From positions 1 to 26,238 of the IMG/VR virus record IMGVR_UViG_3300017782_000184: 26,238 bases of DNA. One strand, 5' to 3'. The notes under the pieces are model-generated. The model was not told the origin of the DNA. It searched no databases and saw only the letters and a program-made list of their open reading frames with translations. Source of the stretch: a virus. Position 1 is the first letter of the stretch; every line of letters begins with the position of its first letter. Made by a program: the position numbers and the translations under genes. Of the stretch, positions 8,849 to 15,828 are shown one piece after another.

Positions 8849-9418
8849 CTAAAATGTTGTTCCATTTAAACTAATTCCATTCGCTGAGGCACTTTTTATA
8901 TTTATAGTTCCGTCAGCGTTAAATATTATACTTGAGCCTGAGGAATGAGTTATTTTTATTGCATTTTTTCCTGATGACCCATGCATTTCAAATGATGAAC
9001 CCGATTCTTCATGATTCCAAATTACAGAATTTGGGTTCGTAGTATAATTATTCTTTACTTTTTCAAAAGTTCTTGATGGTGGAGCAAAACTAAAACTATT
9101 TTCGTAATCATATCCGTCTGTAACTTTTCCAGGTAAATATCCTAGAATCACAGGCTCTTGTGCTGAGTGTGAATCTAAGAAAAATCCTACCACCATATCT
9201 CCTTTTCTTAATGTTGCGTACAAGTTAGGTGTATTGTTAGGTTGTAAACATAACGCCCAAGGTAAATCTTCTGTAGGAACTGTTCCTTTATTTTTAGATG
9301 GGTGATACCCTATACATCTAACTTTACATCTACCTAAAAATTCAGGGTCGTCTACGTCTTCAATAACTCCATACCACCAAACGAATCCATCTTTTCCTGT
9401 AAAATTTTTATATCTCAT
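8849..9418 (-). CDS. 5: Baseplate hub spike gp5, OB-fold form without lysozyme
   Basis: Residues 12-95 match the N-terminal OB-fold of T4 gp5: FVWWYGVIEDVDDPEFLGRC aligns with the T4 WFVGVVEDRMDPLKLGR stretch, then IGYHP, PTEDLPWA and GFFLD...ILGYLPG. In T4 this domain binds gp27 and is followed by a lysozyme and a long beta-helix (575 residues in total). This protein has 189 residues. There is no lysozyme domain, and only a short Ser/Gly/Asn-rich tail (about 145-189: GSSFEMHGSSGKN, IIFNADGTINIKSA) that could make a small beta-prism needle. Its ATG overlaps the stop of the gp27-like gene (ATGA), consistent with stoichiometric co-expression of the hub pair. Confidence 0.88.
   Translation of the reverse strand: MRYKNFTGKDGFVWWYGVIEDVDDPEFLGRCKVRCIGYHPSKNKGTVPTEDLPWALCLQPNNTPNLYATLRKGDMVVGFFLDSHSAQEPVILGYLPGKVTDGYDYENSFSFAPPSRTFEKVKNNYTTNPNSVIWNHEESGSSFEMHGSSGKNAIKITHSSGSSIIFNADGTINIKSASANGISLNGTTF
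8899..8906 (-). promoter_or_regulatory. Possible internal late promoter box within gp5
   Basis: The minus strand reads TATAAATA inside the gp5 coding region (codons for INIK), 61 nt before the Hc1-like ATG. That is further than the 33-40 nt seen for the other boxes, so it may be chance in AT-rich coding DNA. Confidence 0.25.
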
Positions 9419-10887
9419 AATTCAGATAAACTTCTTTCTCTAGCATTGTAATTTACTGGAGATGAACCTCTACCTAATTCCAGTAACTTTGTATATTTGT
9501 TAATTTCTATTTTATGCCTTACTCCTGTAACAACATATTTACCTGATGTTGTAGGGTCTCTTCTTACTGAGCCAGTAGAATCTAAATCGAATGCTCTAGC
9601 ATCTGCTGAAGGCACGACTAGATTTACAATATGACCTAAAGATATTTCATTTGTACCTCCTTGCACTTCTACTGCAACAGAATATAAAGTTCTTATTAAA
9701 CTTCCGTAAATATTAAATGCTAACCAATCTTTTCTTGAGCGAATATCATTTATATCATCGCCCGCTGTAACAACTTTTCTGTTGCCAGAAGATGCTCCTG
9801 TCTTTTTAATTGAATTAAAAAGTATATTGAAAATATTCTTATTGTTTATAAGTTGATTTTTTTCTACATCGTTTACAACGTCTTTAAAAAAATTAGAATC
9901 TTTATATTCTATAACATCTGAGTTAACTTCTCTATTTAAAGGATTTACGAAAGTAAACTCTGTTCTATGTAATCCTCTTTCCGTAGATTCTATATGATTA
10001 AAATTATCAGACTTTAATAATTTTGATGCTCTTATTTTGTTTGGTTCTATATTTGCTTCTACTTTTTGTTCAAAGTAAACATCAAAAATAGGATTTTTTC
10101 GTGCATCATCTATCAACTTATCAACGCTACCAAAGTAATGAGAACCTACAAAAGACTTAGTTGTGTTAGACCCAAAAATTACATCAGATTGTTTTTGCGA
10201 TTTTCCGTATATCGGAATCAATCTTTCAAAGAATACGAAAAATTTTCCTTTTCTGCAACATCTTTGAGATAAGAAATCTATTGCTTTATGAGGATTTAAT
10301 CCTGTGGAAATAAAAGGAGTTTTTAAAGTGAAATTAGGGTCTTCATAAACTAAATCTGATGGCGACATCTGTTTATATAAATCTTTTATTATATTGATTA
10401 CAGATTGCTTTTTATAACTTTTAAATATATTCTTTCTCATAGAGCGAATCAATGACTTAGAACAAAATACAAGTGTGTAAGTTGCATTTAAAGTTCCAAC
10501 ATCTACTTCATGTTTTAATATTTTATGAACGACTAAATCTTGTCTTGCTATAAAAAGTTCATCTTGAGGAGATGATACGTTTAAAGATATAGTTTCTCCT
10601 CCTTTTAATCTAAGTCTCTCAATACCTCCATTCCTATCCAACAAATCTATCGAACCTTGTAAAGAAGATGCATATATGTTTTCATATATTTCTAATTTTT
10701 GAAAACTTGCTCGTAAATCTACTTCTCCCACAGGTAAAATATTGATAGTAAGTTTTGTTATGTTAGCATCGGCGCCATAGTTTTGCTTAGGTAATACAGG
10801 AGAGTCTTGAAGTAAATTTAAATCGTTGTCAACAACTTCATGTAATAAGGAAGTAGCTTTTCCGAAAAGTGCGTGTACGTTAGGCAT
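9415..10887 (-). CDS. 27: Baseplate hub protein, gp27-like
   Basis: This 490-residue protein lies immediately upstream of gp5. In T4, gp27 (391 residues) forms the trimeric hub torus holding gp5. Visible features are an N-terminal helix (HALFGKATSLLHEVV), a beta domain with the hub-like stretch YENIYASSLQGSIDLLDRNG at about 87-106, GGETISLNV and RMKN-type basic segments. A helical middle follows (SVINIIKDLYKQMS; HKAIDFLSQRCC), then a C-terminal beta domain with a conserved end (GKYVVTGVRHKIEINKYTK). The overall order of two tube-like beta domains around a helical insert fits the gp27/VgrG hub fold. The assignment rests on neighbours and architecture more than on direct T4 identity. It starts 2 nt after the gp53 stop. 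Confidence 0.75.
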   Translation of the reverse strand: MPNVHALFGKATSLLHEVVDNDLNLLQDSPVLPKQNYGADANITKLTINILPVGEVDLRASFQKLEIYENIYASSLQGSIDLLDRNGGIERLRLKGGETISLNVSSPQDELFIARQDLVVHKILKHEVDVGTLNATYTLVFCSKSLIRSMRKNIFKSYKKQSVINIIKDLYKQMSPSDLVYEDPNFTLKTPFISTGLNPHKAIDFLSQRCCRKGKFFVFFERLIPIYGKSQKQSDVIFGSNTTKSFVGSHYFGSVDKLIDDARKNPIFDVYFEQKVEANIEPNKIRASKLLKSDNFNHIESTERGLHRTEFTFVNPLNREVNSDVIEYKDSNFFKDVVNDVEKNQLINNKNIFNILFNSIKKTGASSGNRKVVTAGDDINDIRSRKDWLAFNIYGSLIRTLYSVAVEVQGGTNEISLGHIVNLVVPSADARAFDLDSTGSVRRDPTTSGKYVVTGVRHKIEINKYTKLLELGRGSSPVNYNARERSLSEL

Positions 10888-10889
10888 GA

Positions 10890-11423
10890 TTAGATAATTG
10901 GAAGTTTAGTTCTATTTCTAAGTGAAGCTGAAATTGATTTAGCTACTGTAGATGACAATATTCTTATAATCCCTTTCTGTATATTTTTTCTCGCTTCGTT
11001 TTCATATTGTGTTTCAGTTGACCTAGAATCACCTGTTAGATTATTGTATGTTTCTAAATCTATTATATTTTTATTTGCATCATAATAATATAGAACTGTC
11101 GATTGAGCAAGTGATATACTTCCATATTTTTGTATAATATATTGTTGAAATTGGTCAGTACTTCTTGGCCACTCATCATAGATGTTATGAATATTATTTG
11201 TCATTAAGATAATCCAATCAAGTTCTGGATTTCCATAGAATTTTTGAGCAATATTATCAGGTCGTTCTCCATCTTGAACTGCATATGGAGTATACGATAC
11301 GCCTTGATAATTTTTTAATAAGTCATTAATATTAAAATTTATCGTAATGTCTATTGCTTCAAAAAAATCTGTATTATTAACTTTATAAGCAAATTTTTGT
11401 GAATCTGTAAATAGTGAACTCAT
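10890..11423 (-). CDS. 53: Baseplate wedge subunit gp53 (LysM-like)
   Basis: This 177-residue protein (T4 gp53: 196) matches the T4 family through the LysM-like core at residues 45-86: TPYAVQDGERPDNIAQKFYG, then NPELDWIILMTNNI and YDEWP. This parallels T4 RPEELANAIYGNPQLYWVLLMCND. The C-terminal helix (NEARKNIQKGIIRILSS) resembles the T4 end. Gp53 clamps the gp25/gp6 wedge core and links neighbouring wedges. The start ATG overlaps the stop of gp48 by 4 nt (ATGA). In T4, gene 53 also lies next to gene 5 and downstream of genes 2 and 4, so this arrangement partly preserves T4 order. Confidence 0.9.
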   Translation of the reverse strand: MSSLFTDSQKFAYKVNNTDFFEAIDITINFNINDLLKNYQGVSYTPYAVQDGERPDNIAQKFYGNPELDWIILMTNNIHNIYDEWPRSTDQFQQYIIQKYGSISLAQSTVLYYYDANKNIIDLETYNNLTGDSRSTETQYENEARKNIQKGIIRILSSTVAKSISASLRNRTKLPII

Positions 11424-12466
11424 AGAATTGTAAACCCTCTATCGTGACTTCTGATTGCGTTTTCTTTGAAGTAGTGAATATGTTCTGTTAAACTAAGTGA
11501 TAAAGTTGTTTCAGTAGGATAATATTTCCCATTAGTTTCCTTAAAGAAGTTTAATTTGTTTTCTCCATAATCTACATTCAAAGCAGTCATTACACAAAAT
11601 TCCGATTCAAACAAACGAACTAATCTATCACTACTAGGTATATAAAGGTCTAGAGCAAATGAAGTCATATCTGGGTAATTAAATAAAAGAGGTTCAGGTC
11701 CTATCAATCCTAATTCTCTAGCTGACTCTACAATACCTTGGTCGGCATCTGATTGTAGTTGTTGTTGTTCTTGTGCTGAAATTTCTTCACCTTCTTTTCT
11801 ATTAGCCGCCGCAGTTGCCGTTGCTTCTCTTTCGACTAGTGTTCTAGTGCCATCTGGTGGGTCGAACTCTGCTATAGATGGAGAAGATGCCATTTTAAAA
11901 GCTAATACTATATCTCTAACATCTTCGGCTTCAGTAGCACTTGAAGGTTTCATACTAAAAGGCAATTGAAAAACACGATGAGTAGGACCTTTATAAATTA
12001 GCTGTTGAAAATTATTAAATGTTTGTCTTAATAAAAATTCAACTTGTGATATTCCAGAACCTCCAGCAGATGTGGCAAATCCCGCTGTTCCAACTAAGCC
12101 ATCTAAAACAGTTCTTACTAAAGAAGATGTAACTGTTTGTCCTATACCTCCTATAAGTTCGGCAATTCCACTCACACTAAACTCAGGTGTTGAAAGTGTT
12201 CCGGCAACTCCGGCACCAGCTACACTTTCTTCTGTAGAAAAGTTTTGTAAGGAACTGATTGAAATGCCTGCTCCAGGTAAATGCATTGAAACGCTATTGG
12301 GCAAAGTATCTGCTGAAAATCCTTTAGCCGTAGCGAAATAAAACGTAATGACAGGAATTGCGGCTAGTTGTAGATTATTTCCTAGAAATTGAATATCCTC
12401 ACCGCTTCGTGGGTGAACGCCAGTGCCTTTTGATGTGTCTGGAGCAAAAAGTGATAGAGTACTCAT
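11420..12466 (-). CDS. 48: Baseplate tail-tube cap protein gp48
   Basis: This 348-residue protein is close in length to T4 gp48 (364), which sits on the hub and nucleates the tail tube with gp54. Direct identity to T4 is low. Shared layout includes a Ser/Gly/Ala-rich hydrophobic middle (about 80-140), FQLPFSMKP followed by a helix (EDVRDIVLAFKMASSP) matching the T4 KVFTWDLTPRS...LMAIIN region, and a C-terminal beta segment ending in an LSLSLTEHIHYF pattern. An Ala/Glu/Gln-rich coiled insert occupies about 205-245. It is the first gene of the baseplate operon and has a late-type box 35 nt upstream. gp54 is the main alternative name, but a separate tube-like protein lies at 15201-15806. Confidence 0.72.
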   Translation of the reverse strand: MSTLSLFAPDTSKGTGVHPRSGEDIQFLGNNLQLAAIPVITFYFATAKGFSADTLPNSVSMHLPGAGISISSLQNFSTEESVAGAGVAGTLSTPEFSVSGIAELIGGIGQTVTSSLVRTVLDGLVGTAGFATSAGGSGISQVEFLLRQTFNNFQQLIYKGPTHRVFQLPFSMKPSSATEAEDVRDIVLAFKMASSPSIAEFDPPDGTRTLVEREATATAAANRKEGEEISAQEQQQLQSDADQGIVESARELGLIGPEPLLFNYPDMTSFALDLYIPSSDRLVRLFESEFCVMTALNVDYGENKLNFFKETNGKYYPTETTLSLSLTEHIHYFKENAIRSHDRGFTIL

Positions 12467-12473
12467 ATAAATA
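12466..12473 (+). promoter_or_regulatory. T4-type late promoter box for gp4
   Basis: TATAAATA on the plus strand, 33 nt before the gp4 ATG. Its first base is also the first base of the divergent gp48 start codon. Confidence 0.6.
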
Positions 12474-12500
12474 TCTTCTTTATTATTGTTATTATAAATT

Positions 12501-12509
12501 CTATTTATG
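12501..12509 (-). promoter_or_regulatory. Late promoter box for the gp48 baseplate operon
   Basis: The minus strand reads CATAAATAG, the same 9-mer found before the tape-measure gene. It lies 35 nt upstream of the gp48 ATG. The complement of its CAT is the start codon of gp4, so the two divergent genes share sequence. Confidence 0.6.
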
Positions 12510-12941
12510 TCTTATAAAGGTAAATATTCACCAATCAACGTAAAAAAATATAAAGGCGACCCTACGAAAGTAATTTATAGGTCGTTACTTGAAAGAAGAT
12601 TTATGGTGTATTGTGATACAAATTCATCAATACTACAATGGAACTCAGAAGAAGTTGTTGTGCCTTATCGCTCACCTTTAGATAATCGTATTCACAGATA
12701 TTTTGTAGACTTTTGGATAAAGTTTAGAGATAAGAATGGAGATATAAAAACAAATCTAATTGAAATAAAGCCTTTTACTCAAACAAAAGAACCTAAAAAA
12801 ACAACTAAGAAACATACTAGAAGATTTATAAAAGAAGTTGCAACATGGGGCGTGAATCAAGCTAAATGGAAAGCGGCCGATAACTATTGTAAAGACCGCT
12901 TGTGGGAGTTTAAAATTATTACTGAAAAAGAATTGAAGTGA
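12507..12941 (+). CDS. 4: Head completion protein gp4 (nuclease-like)
   Basis: This 144-residue homologue of T4 gp4 (gp50; 150 residues) is needed to complete DNA-filled heads before tail joining. The alignment is clear along its length: SYKGKYSPINVKKYKGDPTK versus T4 AYSGKWVPKNISKYRGDPKK, IYRSLLERRF, WNSEEVVVPY, RYFVDFWIK, LIEIKP, then the basic C-terminal helix and VNQAKWKAADNYC. Candidate PD-(D/E)XK-type catalytic residues are visible as E29, D68 and E86-I-K88, the TnsA-like nuclease pattern of this family. There is no evident Shine-Dalgarno; a late box lies 33 nt upstream. Its stop codon abuts the stop of the convergent gene with no spacer. Confidence 0.92.
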   Translation: MSYKGKYSPINVKKYKGDPTKVIYRSLLERRFMVYCDTNSSILQWNSEEVVVPYRSPLDNRIHRYFVDFWIKFRDKNGDIKTNLIEIKPFTQTKEPKKTTKKHTRRFIKEVATWGVNQAKWKAADNYCKDRLWEFKIITEKELK

Positions 12942-13493
12942 TTATTTTTTAGATAAGTGTAGAGGAAATGTACTTGAAACCTCCATTCGACGTAGAGCTT
13001 CATTCAGTTCCATCTCCAAACTTCTTAATATTGCACTATGTTCAATCACGATTTTATGACTATCTAAAATTTTCTTCTGTACTGTTTGAAAATTTTTTGC
13101 TAATTTAATTACTTTAATATTTCCTTTTTTTAATTCTTGAACATCTATCTCAAGGACTTTAATCATGTCTTGAATTTGTTGTGTACTTAACTTTTCTTTT
13201 TCCTCTATTTTCTTTAAGTCTTTGTTATGTTCTTTCATACTTTTAAGATTTGGGGCTACTTTCTTTAAGATATACTCTATATCTTGAATTCGATCTTCAG
13301 CACCCGATATACCTTGAGTTCTTTTATCAAAAACTCTTTTTGAATTATCTGCCCATAAAAGCGTGGCCACGCCTTTATTTGCTTTTTTGCGGTAACTCTT
13401 TAGCGTTTTTAATTTAAGTTCATCAATTCGCTCTTCTTTACCAGAGACAACTTGAAGAATTGAGTTGAGTAAGTTTTGTTCTTTCTCGTTCAT
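12942..13493 (-). CDS. Unknown coiled-coil protein with LNSIL and IDEL-KTLKSY modules
   Basis: Not recognised as a named family. This 183-residue, Lys/Glu-rich protein has three visible parts. The N-terminal LLNSILQVVSGK (8-19) is nearly identical to the start of the next gene upstream. An IDELKLKTLKSYRKKA module with a following KRTQGISGAEDRI (about 23-70) is shared with the gene at 14075-14533. A long heptad-rich coiled coil covers about 75-170. The IDEL..KTL.SY..KA pattern is, from memory, common in marine myovirus proteins near head or tail genes, but its function is not known to me. It is the last gene of a three-gene minus-strand unit and ends stop-to-stop against gp4. Confidence 0.75.
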   Translation of the reverse strand: MNEKEQNLLNSILQVVSGKEERIDELKLKTLKSYRKKANKGVATLLWADNSKRVFDKRTQGISGAEDRIQDIEYILKKVAPNLKSMKEHNKDLKKIEEKEKLSTQQIQDMIKVLEIDVQELKKGNIKVIKLAKNFQTVQKKILDSHKIVIEHSAILRSLEMELNEALRRMEVSSTFPLHLSKK

Positions 13494-13513
13494 TTTTAGT
13501 CCTTAGATTTTTT

Positions 13514-14032
13514 TTAATGACTATGCATTTCTGATGCAAGAATTTTAAGTTCGGTAACAGGCACGTTTTCTATGATTTCTTTTTCAAACATAACATCGTA
13601 ATGTGTTACTGTTCCGTCATCTAATAATGTATGCTGTTCTGGTATACAAGTTCCAATTCCATACTCTTTATGTTCTACTTTAGATGCACAATCATGAGAC
13701 TTCTTTTTCTTTTTTACGTCTTTTTCTTTAATCACTTTAGATTTATCTTCATTGTCAGCGTGGTCGTGCATTTCACTTGCAAGAATCTTGAGTTCGTTTA
13801 CAGGATAATTCTCGACTATGTAATTATCAAACTCTACATCATAATGAGTTACAGTACCGTCTTCTAGCATTGTATGTTGTTCAGGTATACAATACCCAAT
13901 ACCGAACTCTTCGCTCTTAACTTTAGATGCACAGTCATGAGATTTCTTTTTCTTAGGAGCCTCAGAGATTTCTTTTCTACCAGAGACAACTTTAAGAATT
14001 GAGTTTAATAAGTCTTGATTAGTTTCTTTCAT
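13514..14032 (-). CDS. Tandem-repeat protein with two SH3-like-patterned domains
   Basis: This 172-residue protein is made of an N-terminal tag (LLNSILKVVSG, shared with the downstream gene), then two copies of a 65-residue domain at residues 27-91 and 108-172, joined by an acidic/basic linker. Each copy reads KKKSHDCASKV, then F/YGIGxCIPEQHTxLxDGTV, THYDVxF, an I(V/I)EN segment and (V)xELKILASEMH. The G-x-G, DG turn, YDVxF strand and VP-x-x-ELKIL pattern resembles small SH3/Tudor-like barrels such as the UvrD C-terminal domain. That is a fold guess, not a family assignment. The paired Cys residues and terminal His residues (SHDC, SEMHxH) could bind metal. The start has a good Shine-Dalgarno (ACAGGAGAA). 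Confidence 0.8.
   Translation of the reverse strand: MKETNQDLLNSILKVVSGRKEISEAPKKKKSHDCASKVKSEEFGIGYCIPEQHTMLEDGTVTHYDVEFDNYIVENYPVNELKILASEMHDHADNEDKSKVIKEKDVKKKKKSHDCASKVEHKEYGIGTCIPEQHTLLDDGTVTHYDVMFEKEIIENVPVTELKILASEMHSH
13517..13954 (-). repeat. Tandem intragenic duplication (two 195-bp units)
   Basis: The two domain copies map to 13760-13954 and 13517-13711, offset by 243 nt. Protein identity is high (SHDCASKV, CIPEQHT, DGTVTHYDV and ELKILASEMH are all repeated), while the DNA has diverged at third positions, so the duplication is not recent. Confidence 0.85.
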
Positions 14033-14074
14033 TTGTGATTCTCCTGTTTTTTTAAAAATTACTACTTTGTTAGT

Positions 14075-14533
14075 TCATTTAAATTTAGGATTCTCTCTTT
14101 GGATTTGCCCCAATTGAGTGCTTAACTGTTTTGTCGTACTAATAATACTATCTAAAAGACTTCCCATATCTCTTAATTCATTGTCTGGAATGCGGTTCAT
14201 AACGACCCTGTCTGAAAGATTACCTCTAATTAATTGAGTTTCTACTTTAGATATAATTCGATCCATTACTCCTGTTGAGTCTTTCAATCTTTTCATCTCA
14301 AACTCAAAATCATTCAGCATTTGGATCAGAAAACGTGCAGTCTCTTTACTTTCTTCATGGTCAATTCTATATTGGGCACCTCGCATACCTGCTCTCACAT
14401 TTTTAGTCTGCCTCGCACCCTGTCTTTTTTTCAGATAACTCTTTAGCGTTTTTGTATCAAGTTCATCAATTTGCTTTTCCTCTTCAGCAATTGCTTTTAA
14501 TTTTTCATTGTAAATGTGTTTAAATGTTGACAC
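14075..14533 (-). CDS. Unknown helical protein with IDEL-KTLKSY module
   Basis: This 152-residue protein is not recognised. The module IDELDTKTLKSYLKKRQGAR at residues 22-41, followed by MRGAQYRID, is a shortened version of the module in the gene at 12942-13493. The underlying DNA is also similar (for example the TAACTCTTTAGCGTTTTT stretch is shared). The rest is predicted helical, charged, with no Cys and no membrane segment. It has a clear Shine-Dalgarno (ACAGGAGAAT) and a TATAAATA late box 39 nt upstream, so this three-gene unit is probably expressed late, with the structural genes. Confidence 0.75.
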   Translation of the reverse strand: MSTFKHIYNEKLKAIAEEEKQIDELDTKTLKSYLKKRQGARQTKNVRAGMRGAQYRIDHEESKETARFLIQMLNDFEFEMKRLKDSTGVMDRIISKVETQLIRGNLSDRVVMNRIPDNELRDMGSLLDSIISTTKQLSTQLGQIQRENPKFK

Positions 14534-14571
14534 AACAATTCTCCTGTTTGCAAAAATTTAATATTTCTTTT

Positions 14572-14579
14572 TATTTATA
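14572..14579 (-). promoter_or_regulatory. T4-type late promoter box for the 12942-14533 unit
   Basis: The minus strand reads TATAAATA, 39 nt upstream of the ATG at 14533. The spacing matches the other late boxes. Confidence 0.6.
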
Positions 14580-14616
14580 ATATTTGAACTTACGAAAAAA
14601 TAACATAAATACTAGT

Positions 14617-15204
14617 ATGTTCGATAATATTTTACTTCAAGGTCTTCGTCAAGGAATTACGCCAGCTAGAACTAAGGCCGCAAGGTCATGGTATCGTAAT
14701 CTGGCGTCTGAATATACAAGAAAGATATCTCCATCTGAGGCATTAAAGAGAACAGCACCTGTAAGAAAAGTAGATAGAATAAAATTTGGCTACATGTACG
14801 CATTCAAGTATGACCCTAAGTTAAAGAAGACTTTGCCATACTACGATACATTTCCTTTAATATTTCCTATAGACTTTCAGAAAGGTCATATGCTAGGAAT
14901 TAACTTTCATTATTTACCTCCACCTCTTCGTGCAAAACTGATGGACGCAATTTATCCCACAGTTACGAATAGAAAATATGATGAGACTACGAGAGTACAA
15001 ATTTCTTATGGCATATTAAAAAGTGCATCTAAATATAAAGCATTTAAGCCTACTGTAAAAATGTATTTGCCTAATCATATAAGGTCGCAGTTCATAGAGA
15101 TATATGCTACTCAATGGGATTTAGCATTGTTTCTTCCAACTGCATCTTTCAGAAAAGCACCAATCTCAAAAGTTTGGGAAGACTCAAGAAAGAGAGCAAG
15201 ATGA
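14617..15204 (+). CDS. Conserved T4-like phage protein, possibly head/DNA-end related
   Basis: This 195-residue protein starts at ATG 14617 (MFDNILLQGLRQG). An in-frame TTG at 14584 has no supporting signal. Basic and aromatic-rich, it carries SWYRNLASEY, FGYMYAFKYDPKLKKTLPYY, TFPLIF, a FHYLPPPLRAKLMDAIYPT stretch, LSYGIL-type and WDLALFLP segments. I recall this pattern as a small conserved protein of marine T4-like phages sitting near gp4 and gp53. Some annotations call it a DNA end protector, but I cannot confirm similarity to T4 gp2. Its stop overlaps the next gene's start (ATGA), so it is translated with the tube-like gene. There is no Shine-Dalgarno before the ATG; a CATAAATA box lies only 5 nt upstream. 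Confidence 0.75.
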   Translation: MFDNILLQGLRQGITPARTKAARSWYRNLASEYTRKISPSEALKRTAPVRKVDRIKFGYMYAFKYDPKLKKTLPYYDTFPLIFPIDFQKGHMLGINFHYLPPPLRAKLMDAIYPTVTNRKYDETTRVQISYGILKSASKYKAFKPTVKMYLPNHIRSQFIEIYATQWDLALFLPTASFRKAPISKVWEDSRKRAR

Positions 15205-15806
15205 ATCTAACACAATTTAAAACGAATTTAAAAGACGTAGTATATCCAAATCTATTTCAGGCACGTCTTGCAATTTCTCAGAACTTAGCGAATAAGTTAA
15301 ATGATGTAGTAGTCGCTAGAGATTTTGTAAATTCATTTCCGTTTCGTTGCGAGTCTGCCAGCTTTGCAGGTAAAACAATTACTACAGGAATAAATCAAGG
15401 TGCTGGAGGACTTGCATTTAAAACTCCTATAGAAGTCGTATATGGAACAACAGACATTTCTGTCATCTGTTCTTCTGATATGGTCGAAAGAGAATTTTTT
15501 GAAGAATGGCAAAACATTATTATAGGTCACCCTCGTAGAGATGCAGACCAAAGAGGGCTTGTAGAATTTTATCAAAACTTCGCTGAAGGTTGTGAACTAA
15601 CTGTTTCTCAATTTGATGCAAGTTTTAAAAATGTTGTTTATGCAGAAAGATATTATGACGTTTTTCCTGAGTCAGTTTCGCCACTTCAAGTAGCATGGGA
15701 AACTACAAACTCATATCAAAGATTTGGTGTAACTTTAGCATATAGATATTATGATACTGTTGTGCCTGAAGGACGAGTTGAAGTTGGAGATTTACAATTT
15801 GTATAA
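15201..15806 (+). CDS. Tail-tube family protein, probably tube initiator gp54
   Basis: This 201-residue protein starts at ATG 15201. The frame is open further upstream, but that extension lies inside the previous gene. Tube-family traits are visible: YPNLFQARLA near the N-terminus, FPFRCESASFAGKTI (compare T4 gp19 FQCKATALPAG), the GTTDISVICSSDMVEREFFE stretch with EWQNIIIG, and a C-terminal YQRFGVTLAYRYYD ending strand. T4 gp19 is 163 residues and gp54 320, and both share this fold. Because it sits with baseplate genes and the true tube gene normally lies beside the sheath gene, gp54 or an equivalent tube initiator is the likelier role. The ATGA overlap couples it to the gene before. Confidence 0.75.
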   Translation: MNLTQFKTNLKDVVYPNLFQARLAISQNLANKLNDVVVARDFVNSFPFRCESASFAGKTITTGINQGAGGLAFKTPIEVVYGTTDISVICSSDMVEREFFEEWQNIIIGHPRRDADQRGLVEFYQNFAEGCELTVSQFDASFKNVVYAERYYDVFPESVSPLQVAWETTNSYQRFGVTLAYRYYDTVVPEGRVEVGDLQFV

Positions 15807-15828
15807 TTAGAAAGTATGAAAGGATAAT

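Noticed and set aside
14584-14616. TTG start giving a 206-residue form of the 14617 gene
   Set aside because: No Shine-Dalgarno, and the recognisable conserved N-terminus begins at the ATG at 14617.
15114-15200. Upstream start for the tube-like gene
   Set aside because: Lies inside the previous gene. The ATG at 15201 with ATGA overlap and an expected N-terminus is preferred.
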